Part shown: one piece after another, positions 1 to 6,900 of the stretch
Numbering within the stretch: the stretch's first letter is position 1
Layout of the letters: every line of letters starts with the position of its first letter
Assembly: GCA_947311795.1 (NCBI GenBank)
Contig: CAMZLX010000155.1
Location: 1 to 9,263, forward strand
Source of the DNA: an uncultured Zetaproteobacteria bacterium
Lineage (GTDB): Bacteria; Pseudomonadota; Zetaproteobacteria; Mariprofundales; Mariprofundaceae
Reading direction: 5' to 3'
DNA length: 9,263 nucleotides
Made by a program: the position numbers and the translations under genes
The notes under the pieces: generated by a model
Seen by the model: the letters and a program-made list of their open reading frames with translations, nothing else
Told to the model about the DNA's origin: nothing
The model's database searches: none

Positions 1-885
1 AAATTGGGGTTTCCAGCCAAGAATCGCTTGGGTTTCTGTCAAGTCCGCTTCGGTGTGGTCTTGGAAGAATGGGTAAGGATTATGAATATATTCTGTGGGA
101 TGCTCGATATTCAGAATACGGTTTAAATTGCTGATAATATCGTTGTATGAGCGGGCTTTGCCTGAGCCAACATTGCACACGCCAGAACGCGGTGCATCAA
201 GGGCTGCAAGGTTGGCGCCAATCACGTCGCCGATATACACAAAATCACGGCGTTGCTCACCAAATTCAAACAAACGAATCGGATTGCCCGCTTGAATGGC
301 TTGATACCATTGCAAAATCATGGATGCAGTTTTGGTGCCTTCATGTTCGTTTTTGTGGTGTTCGCCAGGGCCATATACATTGAAATAACGCAAGCCAATG
401 ATGGGTGCGCTGTGTTTATCATACCAACGGGCGGCAACTCTATCCATAGCAAGTTTGGAAAAGCCATAAATGTTTTCAGGTTCTTCACCCGAACCAATGC
501 GGTTGGGGGCAGGTGAATTGCCATAGGTGCCAGCGGATGATGCGTAAATCACACGTGTACCACTTTTGTTTGCCGCTTCCAAAATAGCAGCAAAGGCATC
601 GGTGTTGACGTTCATCATCAATTTTTGGTCCATCACGGTTGTGTCTGTAATCGCCGCTTCATGGTACACCGCAGAGAAATGACCGCTGGCAATATCCTGA
701 AGCAATTGAGCATCATCACAAAATACAGCGCGAACTTCTGCATCTACATGAATCAAATTGCGCCAGTCTCCTGAAGAAAAATCATCAGCAATCACCACAT
801 CGGTGTTGGGGCGTTTAAGCAGGGCAGCCGCAAGGTTAGAACCAATAAAACCTGCACCACCTGTGATTAAAATTCTGTCGTTCAT
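1..885 (-). CDS. hldD: ADP-L-glycero-D-manno-heptose 6-epimerase (3' end cut by window)
   Basis: This cytoplasmic enzyme interconverts ADP-D-glycero- and ADP-L-glycero-D-manno-heptose using bound NADP, the last step in making the heptose donor for the LPS inner core. I translated 295 codons from the ATG at 885-883. Seen: the Rossmann start ITGGAGFIGSNL at residues 7-18, Ser116 in the YASSAGTYG segment, and the YGFSK motif giving Tyr140 and Lys144. These match the positions of the E. coli HldD catalytic residues. Further on are LRYFNVYGPGE, RRDFVYIGDV and, near the edge, TEYIHNPYPFFQ, the last being highly specific to HldD rather than to generic sugar epimerases. E. coli HldD is 310 residues, so only a few tens of residues are missing. 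Its ATG overlaps the stop of the upstream gene (ATGA), and AAGGCGGA lies upstream as a moderate ribosome site, so the two are probably translationally coupled. Confidence 0.95.
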   Translation of the reverse strand, partial: MNDRILITGGAGFIGSNLAAALLKRPNTDVVIADDFSSGDWRNLIHVDAEVRAVFCDDAQLLQDIASGHFSAVYHEAAITDTTVMDQKLMMNVNTDAFAAILEAANKSGTRVIYASSAGTYGNSPAPNRIGSGEEPENIYGFSKLAMDRVAARWYDKHSAPIIGLRYFNVYGPGEHHKNEHEGTKTASMILQWYQAIQAGNPIRLFEFGEQRRDFVYIGDVIGANLAALDAPRSGVCNVGSGKARSYNDIISNLNRILNIEHPTEYIHNPYPFFQDHTEADLTETQAILGWKPQF

Positions 886-1298
886 GATTGTTCCGCCTTT
901 TCTTCACCGCGCCATTGAAGTTGAAGCTTTTCAAATGCGCGTATCGTTGCATCATTGCATAAGTTGTAACCCAAACGTTTATTCACACCATCCAACAAAA
1001 CATTAGCAGGTTTATCGCATACGTCATTCACATCGTAACCTGTTTCTGCCAAAAGGCGTGCTATCCATGTGCCAATGCCTGTGAGCGTGGCAATGTTGGC
1101 AATGCGAATCAACTCATCACAACGCGCTTCGCTGATTTGACCACCTGTGGCTTCACATAATTCTTGGGGTGTGTTTTGGGGTAGGTTTTCAATGGGGCGG
1201 CACAATAGCTTCCAAATCACCCATTCGCTTTCGCTGATATAGGTTTTGTCTTGGTGTAAGGGGAAAGCCCCAGGAAGTGAACGTATATTATTTGTCAT
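882..1298 (-). CDS. Helix-hairpin-helix protein resembling DUF4332
   Basis: A 138-residue protein of unknown function with no signal peptide or membrane segment, so probably cytoplasmic. Residues about 63-109 read like a DUF4332 or TfoX-C type helix-hairpin-helix: a helix (LIRIANIA), the hairpin LTGIG at 72-76, a second helix (IARLLAETGY), then a VNDVCDKPANVLLDGVNKRLG segment. Such folds are usually found in DNA- or protein-contact modules. The family assignment is from memory of the motif pattern, not from a search. The first 60 residues are not recognised; they contain an aromatic-rich stretch (SEWVIWKLL). Cysteines occur at 33, 48, 60, 94 and 114, without an evident zinc-binding spacing. 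It starts 2 nt after the pentapeptide gene, with AGGA as ribosome site inside that gene's end, and its stop overlaps the hldD start. It therefore sits in an operon with hldD, but no heptose-related function can be deduced. Confidence 0.8.
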   Translation of the reverse strand: MTNNIRSLPGAFPLHQDKTYISESEWVIWKLLCRPIENLPQNTPQELCEATGGQISEARCDELIRIANIATLTGIGTWIARLLAETGYDVNDVCDKPANVLLDGVNKRLGYNLCNDATIRAFEKLQLQWRGEEKAEQS

Positions 1299-1300
1299 GG

Positions 1301-1645
1301 TTAATCCTGATATGCTGGTGGGCCGCTTAAATATGCACCTTTGAGTGCGTATGTTTTGATTTTTGCACCCAAGCGCATGCTGCCCTTCAAATTGGCACGG
1401 CGAAGTTTTGCACCTGTTAAATCGGCGTTGATAAGGTTGGTTGCAGTCAAATCGGCTTCACGAAAATCACAATTGATAAGCTTGCAATCATGCAGGTCGG
1501 CATGGCTGAGATTGGCATGGCGAAAACTACAGCCTGTTAAGTCTGCGCCAGCAAGGTTGGCATTTCTTAAATCTACGCCTGAAAAGTCTTGCCCTGCAAT
1601 GGATTTGCCTTCACGTACGGCTTGTTGCGCTGAATTTGCATCCAT
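1301..1645 (-). CDS. Small pentapeptide-repeat protein
   Basis: A 114-residue protein consisting of an 18-residue N-terminal lead and then 18 in-register pentapeptides (residues 19-108), followed by a six-residue tail. About 14 units fit the A(D/N)LXX pattern well, for example ANLAG, ADLTG, ANLSH, ADLHD, with Phe or Leu at the central position. The last four (SMRLG, AKIKT, YALKG, AYLSG) are degenerate. Pentapeptide repeats fold as a right-handed quadrilateral beta-helix with four units per turn, so about 4.5 turns are expected. No signal peptide or membrane segment is seen. Some family members (Qnr, MfpA) mimic DNA and act on gyrase, but they are longer, and nothing here shows that activity. 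I chose the ATG at 1645 over an in-frame GTG at 1660 because GAGGA lies 8 nt upstream of the ATG and overlaps that GTG. It is the first gene of the minus-strand operon. Confidence 0.88.
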   Translation of the reverse strand: MDANSAQQAVREGKSIAGQDFSGVDLRNANLAGADLTGCSFRHANLSHADLHDCKLINCDFREADLTATNLINADLTGAKLRRANLKGSMRLGAKIKTYALKGAYLSGPPAYQD

Positions 1646-1653
1646 GATTATTG

Positions 1654-1658
1654 TCCTC
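1654..1658 (-). promoter_or_regulatory. Ribosome binding site of the pentapeptide-repeat gene
   Basis: GAGGA on the minus strand, 8 nt before the ATG at 1645. It decides the start: the alternative GTG at 1660 overlaps this site and has no comparable purine-rich stretch at the right distance. Confidence 0.65.
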
Positions 1659-1697
1659 ACACGTATCTTTCTTGTTTAGTTGATGTTGAAGATGGCG

Positions 1698-1725
1698 ATG
1701 GTACGTGATAAATGCTTGCAATCAA
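1698..1725 (-). promoter_or_regulatory. Candidate sigma70-like promoter for the leftward operon
   Basis: On the minus strand, TTGATT (1725-1720) is followed after 16 nt by TACCAT (1703-1698). Each box matches the sigma70 consensus at four of six positions. Transcription would begin near 1691, leaving a leader of about 45 nt before the ATG at 1645. The match is weak and chosen by eye. Confidence 0.25.
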
Positions 1726-1746
1726 GTTTGAAGTCTTCTGATTGCA
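1717..1746. repeat. Perfect 8-bp inverted repeat, candidate operator
   Basis: TGCAATCA at 1717-1724 is matched exactly by its reverse complement TGATTGCA at 1739-1746, with a 14-nt spacer. The arms start 22 bp apart, about two turns of the helix, as expected for a dimeric or tetrameric regulator binding one DNA face. The left arm overlaps the candidate leftward -35 box and the right arm overlaps the candidate leuB -35 box. No T-run follows, so it is not a terminator. The regulator is unknown. Confidence 0.45.
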
Positions 1747-1770
1747 CTCAATAGTTTAAATCCTTATGCT
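1742..1770 (+). promoter_or_regulatory. Candidate sigma70-like promoter for leuB operon
   Basis: TTGCAC (1742-1747) and TATGCT (1765-1770) are separated by 17 nt. The -10 box matches four of six consensus positions and the -35 box only about three. The start site would be near 1777, about 35 nt before leuB. This is weak evidence by eye; the gene must nevertheless have a promoter in this gap because the upstream genes run the other way. Confidence 0.3.
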
Positions 1771-1800
1771 GCGACCCTTTCAAAGCTGTTGGGAAAAGAA

Positions 1801-1807
1801 TAAGGAG
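1801..1807 (+). promoter_or_regulatory. Ribosome binding site of leuB
   Basis: TAAGGAG ends 5 nt before the ATG at 1813, a near-ideal Shine-Dalgarno. It rules out the in-frame GTG at 1807, which lies at the end of the ribosome site. Confidence 0.8.
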
Positions 1808-1812
1808 TGGTT

Positions 1813-2892
1813 ATGTCGGTGAAAATTGCGGTATTGCCGGGTGATGGTATTGGCCCTGAAATTGTAAATGAGGCGCTTAAAGTGCTGGAAGTGCTGAATC
1901 AAAAGTTTGATTTGGGTGCAACGTGGCAAGAGGCGTCCATTGGTGGCGCGGCTTATGATGCTGAACAAGACCCTTATCCTTCATCGACCCAAGCTTTGGT
2001 CAAAGCATCCGATGCTGTGCTTTTGGGCGCAGTTGGCGGCCCACAATGGGAAGCTTTGGATAAACCCCTTCGTCCTGAAGCAGGTTTGCTTCGTATCCGT
2101 GAAGATTTGGGTTTGTATGCCAATTATCGCCCAACCAAAGTGTTTGACCAATTGCTTGAAGCTTCCACCTTGAAACCAGAAGTGGTGCAAGGTGTGGATA
2201 TTTTAGTGGTGCGTGAGTTGGTGTCGGGCATTTATTTTGGGCAGCCGCGCGGGTTTGAAGAATATAAAGGTGAGCGTAGTGGTTTTAATACCATGCGTTA
2301 CCGCGAATCTGAAGTGCGCCGTATCGCACGCAAGGCATTTGAAGCAGCAAGATTACGCTCGAATAAAGTATGTAGTGTTGAAAAAGCCAATGTTTTGGAA
2401 GTGTCTGAATTATGGCGTGAGATTGTGACTGAAGTGCATCAAGCTGAGTTTTCAGATGTTGAATTATCGCATATGTATGTGGACAACGCTGCCATGCAGT
2501 TGATTCGCAATCCCAAACAGTTTGATGTGATTGTCACAGGCAACTTGTTTGGTGATATTTTATCCGATGAAGCATCCATGCTGACAGGTTCCATTGGTAT
2601 GTTACCGTCAGCTTCGATTGGCGAAGAATTTGCCATGTATGAACCCATCCATGGCTCTGCACCCGACATTGCAGGTGAAGATAAAGCAAACCCTTTGGCA
2701 ACGATTTTATCGGTGGCTATGATGTTGCGTTTTTCATTAAACCGTGCGGACTTGGCAGAGAAGGTTGAGCAAGCTGTGGAAAACACGCTTGATGCAGGTG
2801 TGCGCACAGTAGATTTGGCAGATGGACAAACACCTGTGTCATGTTCAGCTATGGGTGATGCTGTATGTAAGGTTTTGGGGGATTTGATATGA
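1813..2892 (+). CDS. leuB: 3-isopropylmalate dehydrogenase
   Basis: This cytoplasmic enzyme oxidises and decarboxylates (2R,3S)-3-isopropylmalate with NAD+ to 4-methyl-2-oxopentanoate in leucine synthesis. The 359-residue length is typical. Seen: GDGIGPE at 10-16; the substrate arginines in LLRIREDLGLYANYRP (94, 106) and VVREL (134); the catalytic Tyr141 in GIYFG and Lys191 in EKANVLE; metal-binding aspartates in MYVDNAAMQL (224) and GNLFGDILSDE (248, 252); and the NAD-site segment EPIHGSAPDIAGEDKANP near 278-294. The LREDLGLYANYRP and GIYFG segments distinguish it from isocitrate and tartrate dehydrogenases. The ATG at 1813 is preferred because of TAAGGAG just upstream. It is the first gene of the rightward operon, and its TGA overlaps the asd ATG. 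leuC and leuD are not in the window. Confidence 0.97.
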   Translation: MSVKIAVLPGDGIGPEIVNEALKVLEVLNQKFDLGATWQEASIGGAAYDAEQDPYPSSTQALVKASDAVLLGAVGGPQWEALDKPLRPEAGLLRIREDLGLYANYRPTKVFDQLLEASTLKPEVVQGVDILVVRELVSGIYFGQPRGFEEYKGERSGFNTMRYRESEVRRIARKAFEAARLRSNKVCSVEKANVLEVSELWREIVTEVHQAEFSDVELSHMYVDNAAMQLIRNPKQFDVIVTGNLFGDILSDEASMLTGSIGMLPSASIGEEFAMYEPIHGSAPDIAGEDKANPLATILSVAMMLRFSLNRADLAEKVEQAVENTLDAGVRTVDLADGQTPVSCSAMGDAVCKVLGDLI

Positions 2893-3920
2893 TGGAACGT
2901 TTTTTACCTGAAAAAGAAGAAGGCTATGTGGTTGCTGTTGTGGGCGCGACAGGCGCTGTTGGGCAGGTGATGCTCGAAATTTTGGCGGAGCGAAAGTTTC
3001 CCATCGCAAAAGTGATACCCGTCGCATCCAGCCGAAGTGCTGGCTCTACGGTGTCGTTCAATGGCAAGGATGTTGTGGTACAAGATTTAGCAACATTTGA
3101 GCCAGAAGGTGTGGATATTGCGTTGTTTTCAGCGGGTGGGGGAACCTCCAAAGAACATGCACCACGGTTTGCGGAAGCAGGCTGTTACGTAGTGGATAAT
3201 TCAAGCGCATGGCGTATGGATGAAGAGATTGCATTGGTGGTGCCTGAGGTAAATCCCGAGGCATTGGAGATGGCTCGGTATAATCGCATCATTGCCAATC
3301 CAAACTGCTCTACCATTCAGATGGTGGTTGCATTAAAACCCTTGCATGATGCGGTACCAATTGAACGGGTGAACGTATCCACATATCAAGCGGTGTCAGG
3401 TGCTGGTGGCGTGGCGATTGAAGAATTGGCAAAACAAACAGGTGCATTGCTGAATGGTCAGTCGGCTGAAGTTGAAGTGTTTCCTGCGCGGATTGCATTT
3501 AATGTGATTCCGCAGATTGACGTTTTCATGGAAGACGGCTATACCAAAGAAGAACGGAAGATGATGGATGAAACGGTTAAAATTATGGGGGCGGATATTG
3601 CAGTAACTGCGACTGCAGTGCGCGTCCCTGTGTTTTATGGTCATTCTGAAGCAGTCAATATCACATTTGGTGGTGATATGGATGCGGATAGGGCGAGAGA
3701 CTTGCTTGCCGATGCTGATGGTATATGTGTTGTGGATGATCCTGCGACTGAAGATTACGCTATGCCATCGGAAGCTGCGGGTTCGGACCCTGTGTGGATT
3801 AGCCGCATACGAAATGACAATTCTTCTAGAAATTCCTTGCACTTATGGGTCGTAGCCGATAATGTGCGTAAAGGCGCGGCTCTAAATGCAGTGCAGATAG
3901 CAGAAATTTTAATTCGCTAA
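2889..3920 (+). CDS. asd: Aspartate-semialdehyde dehydrogenase
   Basis: This enzyme reduces L-4-aspartyl phosphate to L-aspartate 4-semialdehyde with NADPH, the branch point to lysine/diaminopimelate, methionine and threonine. The 343-residue protein has the nucleotide-binding VAVVGATGAVG at 15-25, SSRSAG near 47-52, SAGGGTS at 81-87, the nucleophile Cys140 in ANPNCSTIQ, SGAGGVAIEEL near 170-180, and RVPVFYGHSEAVN with Arg245 and His252. Retention of the Cys and His argues for a real Asd and against an inactive usg-1-type paralogue. The VAVVGATGAVG start is the form found in Gram-positives and several proteobacteria, not the E. coli form. About 10 residues precede the Rossmann strand. Two consecutive ATGs (2889 and 2892) could start it; the first overlaps the leuB stop as ATGA, with GGGGGA 6 nt upstream, suggesting translational coupling. 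Confidence 0.96.
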   Translation: MMERFLPEKEEGYVVAVVGATGAVGQVMLEILAERKFPIAKVIPVASSRSAGSTVSFNGKDVVVQDLATFEPEGVDIALFSAGGGTSKEHAPRFAEAGCYVVDNSSAWRMDEEIALVVPEVNPEALEMARYNRIIANPNCSTIQMVVALKPLHDAVPIERVNVSTYQAVSGAGGVAIEELAKQTGALLNGQSAEVEVFPARIAFNVIPQIDVFMEDGYTKEERKMMDETVKIMGADIAVTATAVRVPVFYGHSEAVNITFGGDMDADRARDLLADADGICVVDDPATEDYAMPSEAAGSDPVWISRIRNDNSSRNSLHLWVVADNVRKGAALNAVQIAEILIR

Positions 3921-3956
3921 CATATTCCCGATGCGTCGGATGTAGGTTAGGCGGAA

Positions 3957-3963
3957 AGAGGAG
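3957..3963 (+). promoter_or_regulatory. Ribosome binding site of the fimV-like gene
   Basis: The purine tract AGAGGAGG ends about 6 nt before the ATG at 3970. It is one of the strongest ribosome sites in the window and supports independent, efficient initiation after the 49-nt gap that follows asd. That gap has no convincing promoter or terminator. Confidence 0.7.
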
Positions 3964-3969
3964 GCAGGC

Positions 3970-6900
3970 ATGTTTCAAAGAACCATGCATGTTCTTTTGG
4001 GAACTACATTTGTTGTATTATTAGGCATTCAAGGTGCTTGGGCAGTGTCCTTTGGCAAGGTGGATGTTGCGAGCAAAATGGGTGAGCCATTTTATGCTGA
4101 AGTTCCCCTTCGTTTAAATGATTCCGAAACATTACGAAAAACTTCGGTTGAGCTTGGAAGTGCTGCAGATTACCGTATTTTGGAAGTTTATCGTAATCCA
4201 GTGTTAGACTCTATTCGCACCGACATTGTCGATGATGAGCGTGGTGTGCGTGTAACGTTAAGTTCTGCAGCAGCTATTGATGAAGCCTTTTTTAATGTGG
4301 TCTTGAAGGTGCGTTATGGTCGCTCAACGCATTATAAAAAAGTTCCTGTTTTTCTTGATATTCCTTCGGTAACTGCCACAGCCCAAGCACCAAAAAAACC
4401 ACTTGTTGCAGTCAATACAGCAACGGTTGACCCCACATCCTCCTCCGCATTTACTTCTAAAGTTCCTGAAGGTAAAACGTTAGACAAAAAAGAAGCGTTT
4501 GAAGACATTGTTGAGCCAGAACCAGAAGCTTCTGCAAGTAACTTTAATGCCTACGATGGCTGGGCAAGAACAGCCAAGTATGGCCCTATGGTTTATGGGG
4601 ATACGATTACGACTGTGGCAAAAAGATTGCGCTTGGATGATACGTTCACCAATAAACAAGTAATGGTTGCTTTGTTTGAGAAAAATAGAAGCCAATTTTC
4701 AAATGATAATATCAATTTAATCAAAGCAGGCTCGTATTTGGATGTTCCAACAGCTGAGGAGGTCGCGGTTATTACGCCTTCTGCCGCGAAGCAGTTTTTA
4801 TCGCAACAAACAAAAGCATGGCGCGCCATGCAAAAGCAACCTAAGTTTGCAGCTATTGCTGAAGCACAACGCAACCGCTATTCAAGCAGGGTTCGTATTG
4901 GTCATACGGCAACAGGAACAGCCAGTCAGCCGGTATACGCACCTGAAATGAATAAACCTACGGTGGCTATGCCGGCGAATGATGATTCTGGTACTGATGT
5001 TAACAAGCAAGGTGTGTCTAACCCCATGGGCGAGGCAAATAGCTCGAACATGGCTGTTAAAGTGCTTGAAAAGAAACTTATCCAAAAAGATGAAGCGTTT
5101 GCAGCATTACAAAAAAAATTAGCTGAAGTAGAAAGTAAATTTGTTGATGCGCAGAGTAACCCTGGCGCAGCTGGTGGAGTAAAAGCAACGCCACCCGAGA
5201 TGAGTGCTGATTCTGCGGCTCTGGAAGCACAGAACAAACGCTTGGAGCTTGTGATAACACGTTTGAAAGCTCAGTTGGACAAGGCAAAAACAAATGTGAG
5301 TTCTTCTGTTGATTCGAGCATGGCTGATTGGATGCTTTATGCGCTAATCGCGCTTGGGGCGATAGTGTTGGCTTTACTCGTTGCTGTGTTCTTGTTGATG
5401 CGCAAAGGAAGGGAACATCCTGCAGCATCTGACCCAATGTTGGAAGAAGACTTTGATGATGAAACTGTTGCTAATTCAACTCTTGATGCTACCAAAGTCA
5501 TGAATGCAGATGAGTTTGAAATGCCAGCGGCGGTGCCAAGTTTTGCTGAGGATAGCTCCGCTGAGGAAGCAGCTGATTTATTTGGCACAAGTGGTGATTT
5601 GGAAGAAATCCCTGACCTAACGGATGAGGAGACAGGAGAAATAGAACCGTTTAATGCTGATGAAGCACCTGACCCAAATGTAAATTACCTCGAAGATGCT
5701 GATGTTTACTTGCGTTATGGCATGGAAGATGAAGCTGAGCAACAAGTTCGTATGGCACTTAAGCTGGAAGCTGATAACCCTGAAGCACATGTAAAAATGG
5801 TGAAGGTTCAGAAAGCTAAAGGTGATGGAACAGCATTGAATGAAGCGATTGCGACTGCAAAAGTTGCTTTGACTGGCAATGCTTTGGCGGTGTTTGAAAC
5901 AGCGATTTCTGATGAAGATAGTATTTTGCAACAAAGTGAAAATGACGTAACTTTAGAAGACTTGCCTGCACATGTTGCAGAAGAAAAAACCAATGTTAAC
6001 GATATTAATATAGGCGGCATTAATTTTGATGAAAGTGCAGATGACGGAGAGATTGACTTTGACTTTAGTGACATAGGTAAAGGTAAAGAAGTAGCCGAAA
6101 ATATTGCGGTGGATACAGAATCGCAAGGCGATGATTTACCTGATTTGGATGTTGACTTTGATATTGCCGATCTAGGTGATGGAGAAGATGCTAATGAAAC
6201 ACCTACCGAAGAAGAAAGTGGGTCGCTCATGAATGGTAAGTTGGATGAAATAGGGGTTGAGGGTACTGAGGAGAGTGATATTGAAGAATTTGTAGATAGT
6301 ATAGGACAAGGTTTGAAATCTAATACTTTGGATGATGACGATGAACTTCTTGGCATTGACTCTATTAATTTTGGAGATATGGACTTAGGCGAAACTGCTG
6401 AGGTACAGCTGGGCGAAGGAACGCAATTGGTATCTACTGATGGTTCTGATTTGGATATGGTTGAAGGCTTGAATAACTTTGAGCTGGACAAGCTGAAAAA
6501 TGAAACGGAAGCGGAAAAAAATGCGACAGCAGTTGTTATTGATGACGAAAGTACAGACCCTTTCTTAGATGCAAACCAAGCCTTGAAAGAAAAAGATGAA
6601 TCTGAAGCAGGTGAAGATTGGGATGTTGAATCGATTGGTTTGTTAGCTGGAGAGAAAGAGGATGAGCTTTCGCTTATCGATGAACAAAAAGAAGTGCTAA
6701 ATGCTGATGGTACAGTAAACATTGAACTTGATGATTTGGAGATGGACTTTGATTTGCCTGATTTGGATGCAGATATTGATACGACATCGGATGATGAAAG
6801 TGATGCAACGTTTATCATGGATGCAGGTGATGCTGCAACAGATGCGGATTCAGAACAAGATGATGATTCAGGGTTGAGTGATGTAAGCCTTGGTGATTTG

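Larger units (their letters stand above)
1646..1812. promoter_or_regulatory. Divergent intergenic region between the two operons
   Basis: About 165 nt separate the pentapeptide gene (leftward) from leuB (rightward). Promoters for both operons should lie here. It contains the 8-bp inverted repeat described separately and weak sigma70-like boxes in each direction. I see no T-rich terminator hairpin, no tRNA-like element and no leucine-codon-rich leader peptide, so classical leu attenuation is not supported. Confidence 0.7.

Noticed and set aside
1341..1679. A 112-codon open frame on the plus strand opposite the pentapeptide gene
   Set aside because: It is the mirror of a repetitive coding sequence and so stays open by periodicity. 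The minus-strand product is a clear repeat family with a ribosome site.
1692..1754. A 20-residue open frame upstream of leuB, considered as a leucine leader peptide
   Set aside because: It has only two scattered Leu codons, no ribosome site I can see, and no following terminator/antiterminator hairpins. The candidate leuB promoter also lies partly downstream of it.
3396..3842. A 148-codon minus-strand frame inside asd
   Set aside because: Asd is fully intact on the plus strand. The antisense frame has no recognisable motif and is a shadow.
3928..3939. Small hairpin CCGA-TGCG-TCGG between asd and fimV
   Set aside because: The stem is only 4 bp and no T-run follows, so it is neither a terminator nor a convincing regulatory structure.
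5808..6818. A 336-codon serine-rich open frame on the minus strand inside fimV
   Set aside because: It is the antisense reading of the GAT/GAA-rich acidic tail, which rarely yields stops in that frame. It is almost pure Ser/Lys/Pro low complexity, with no domain and no sensible gene context.
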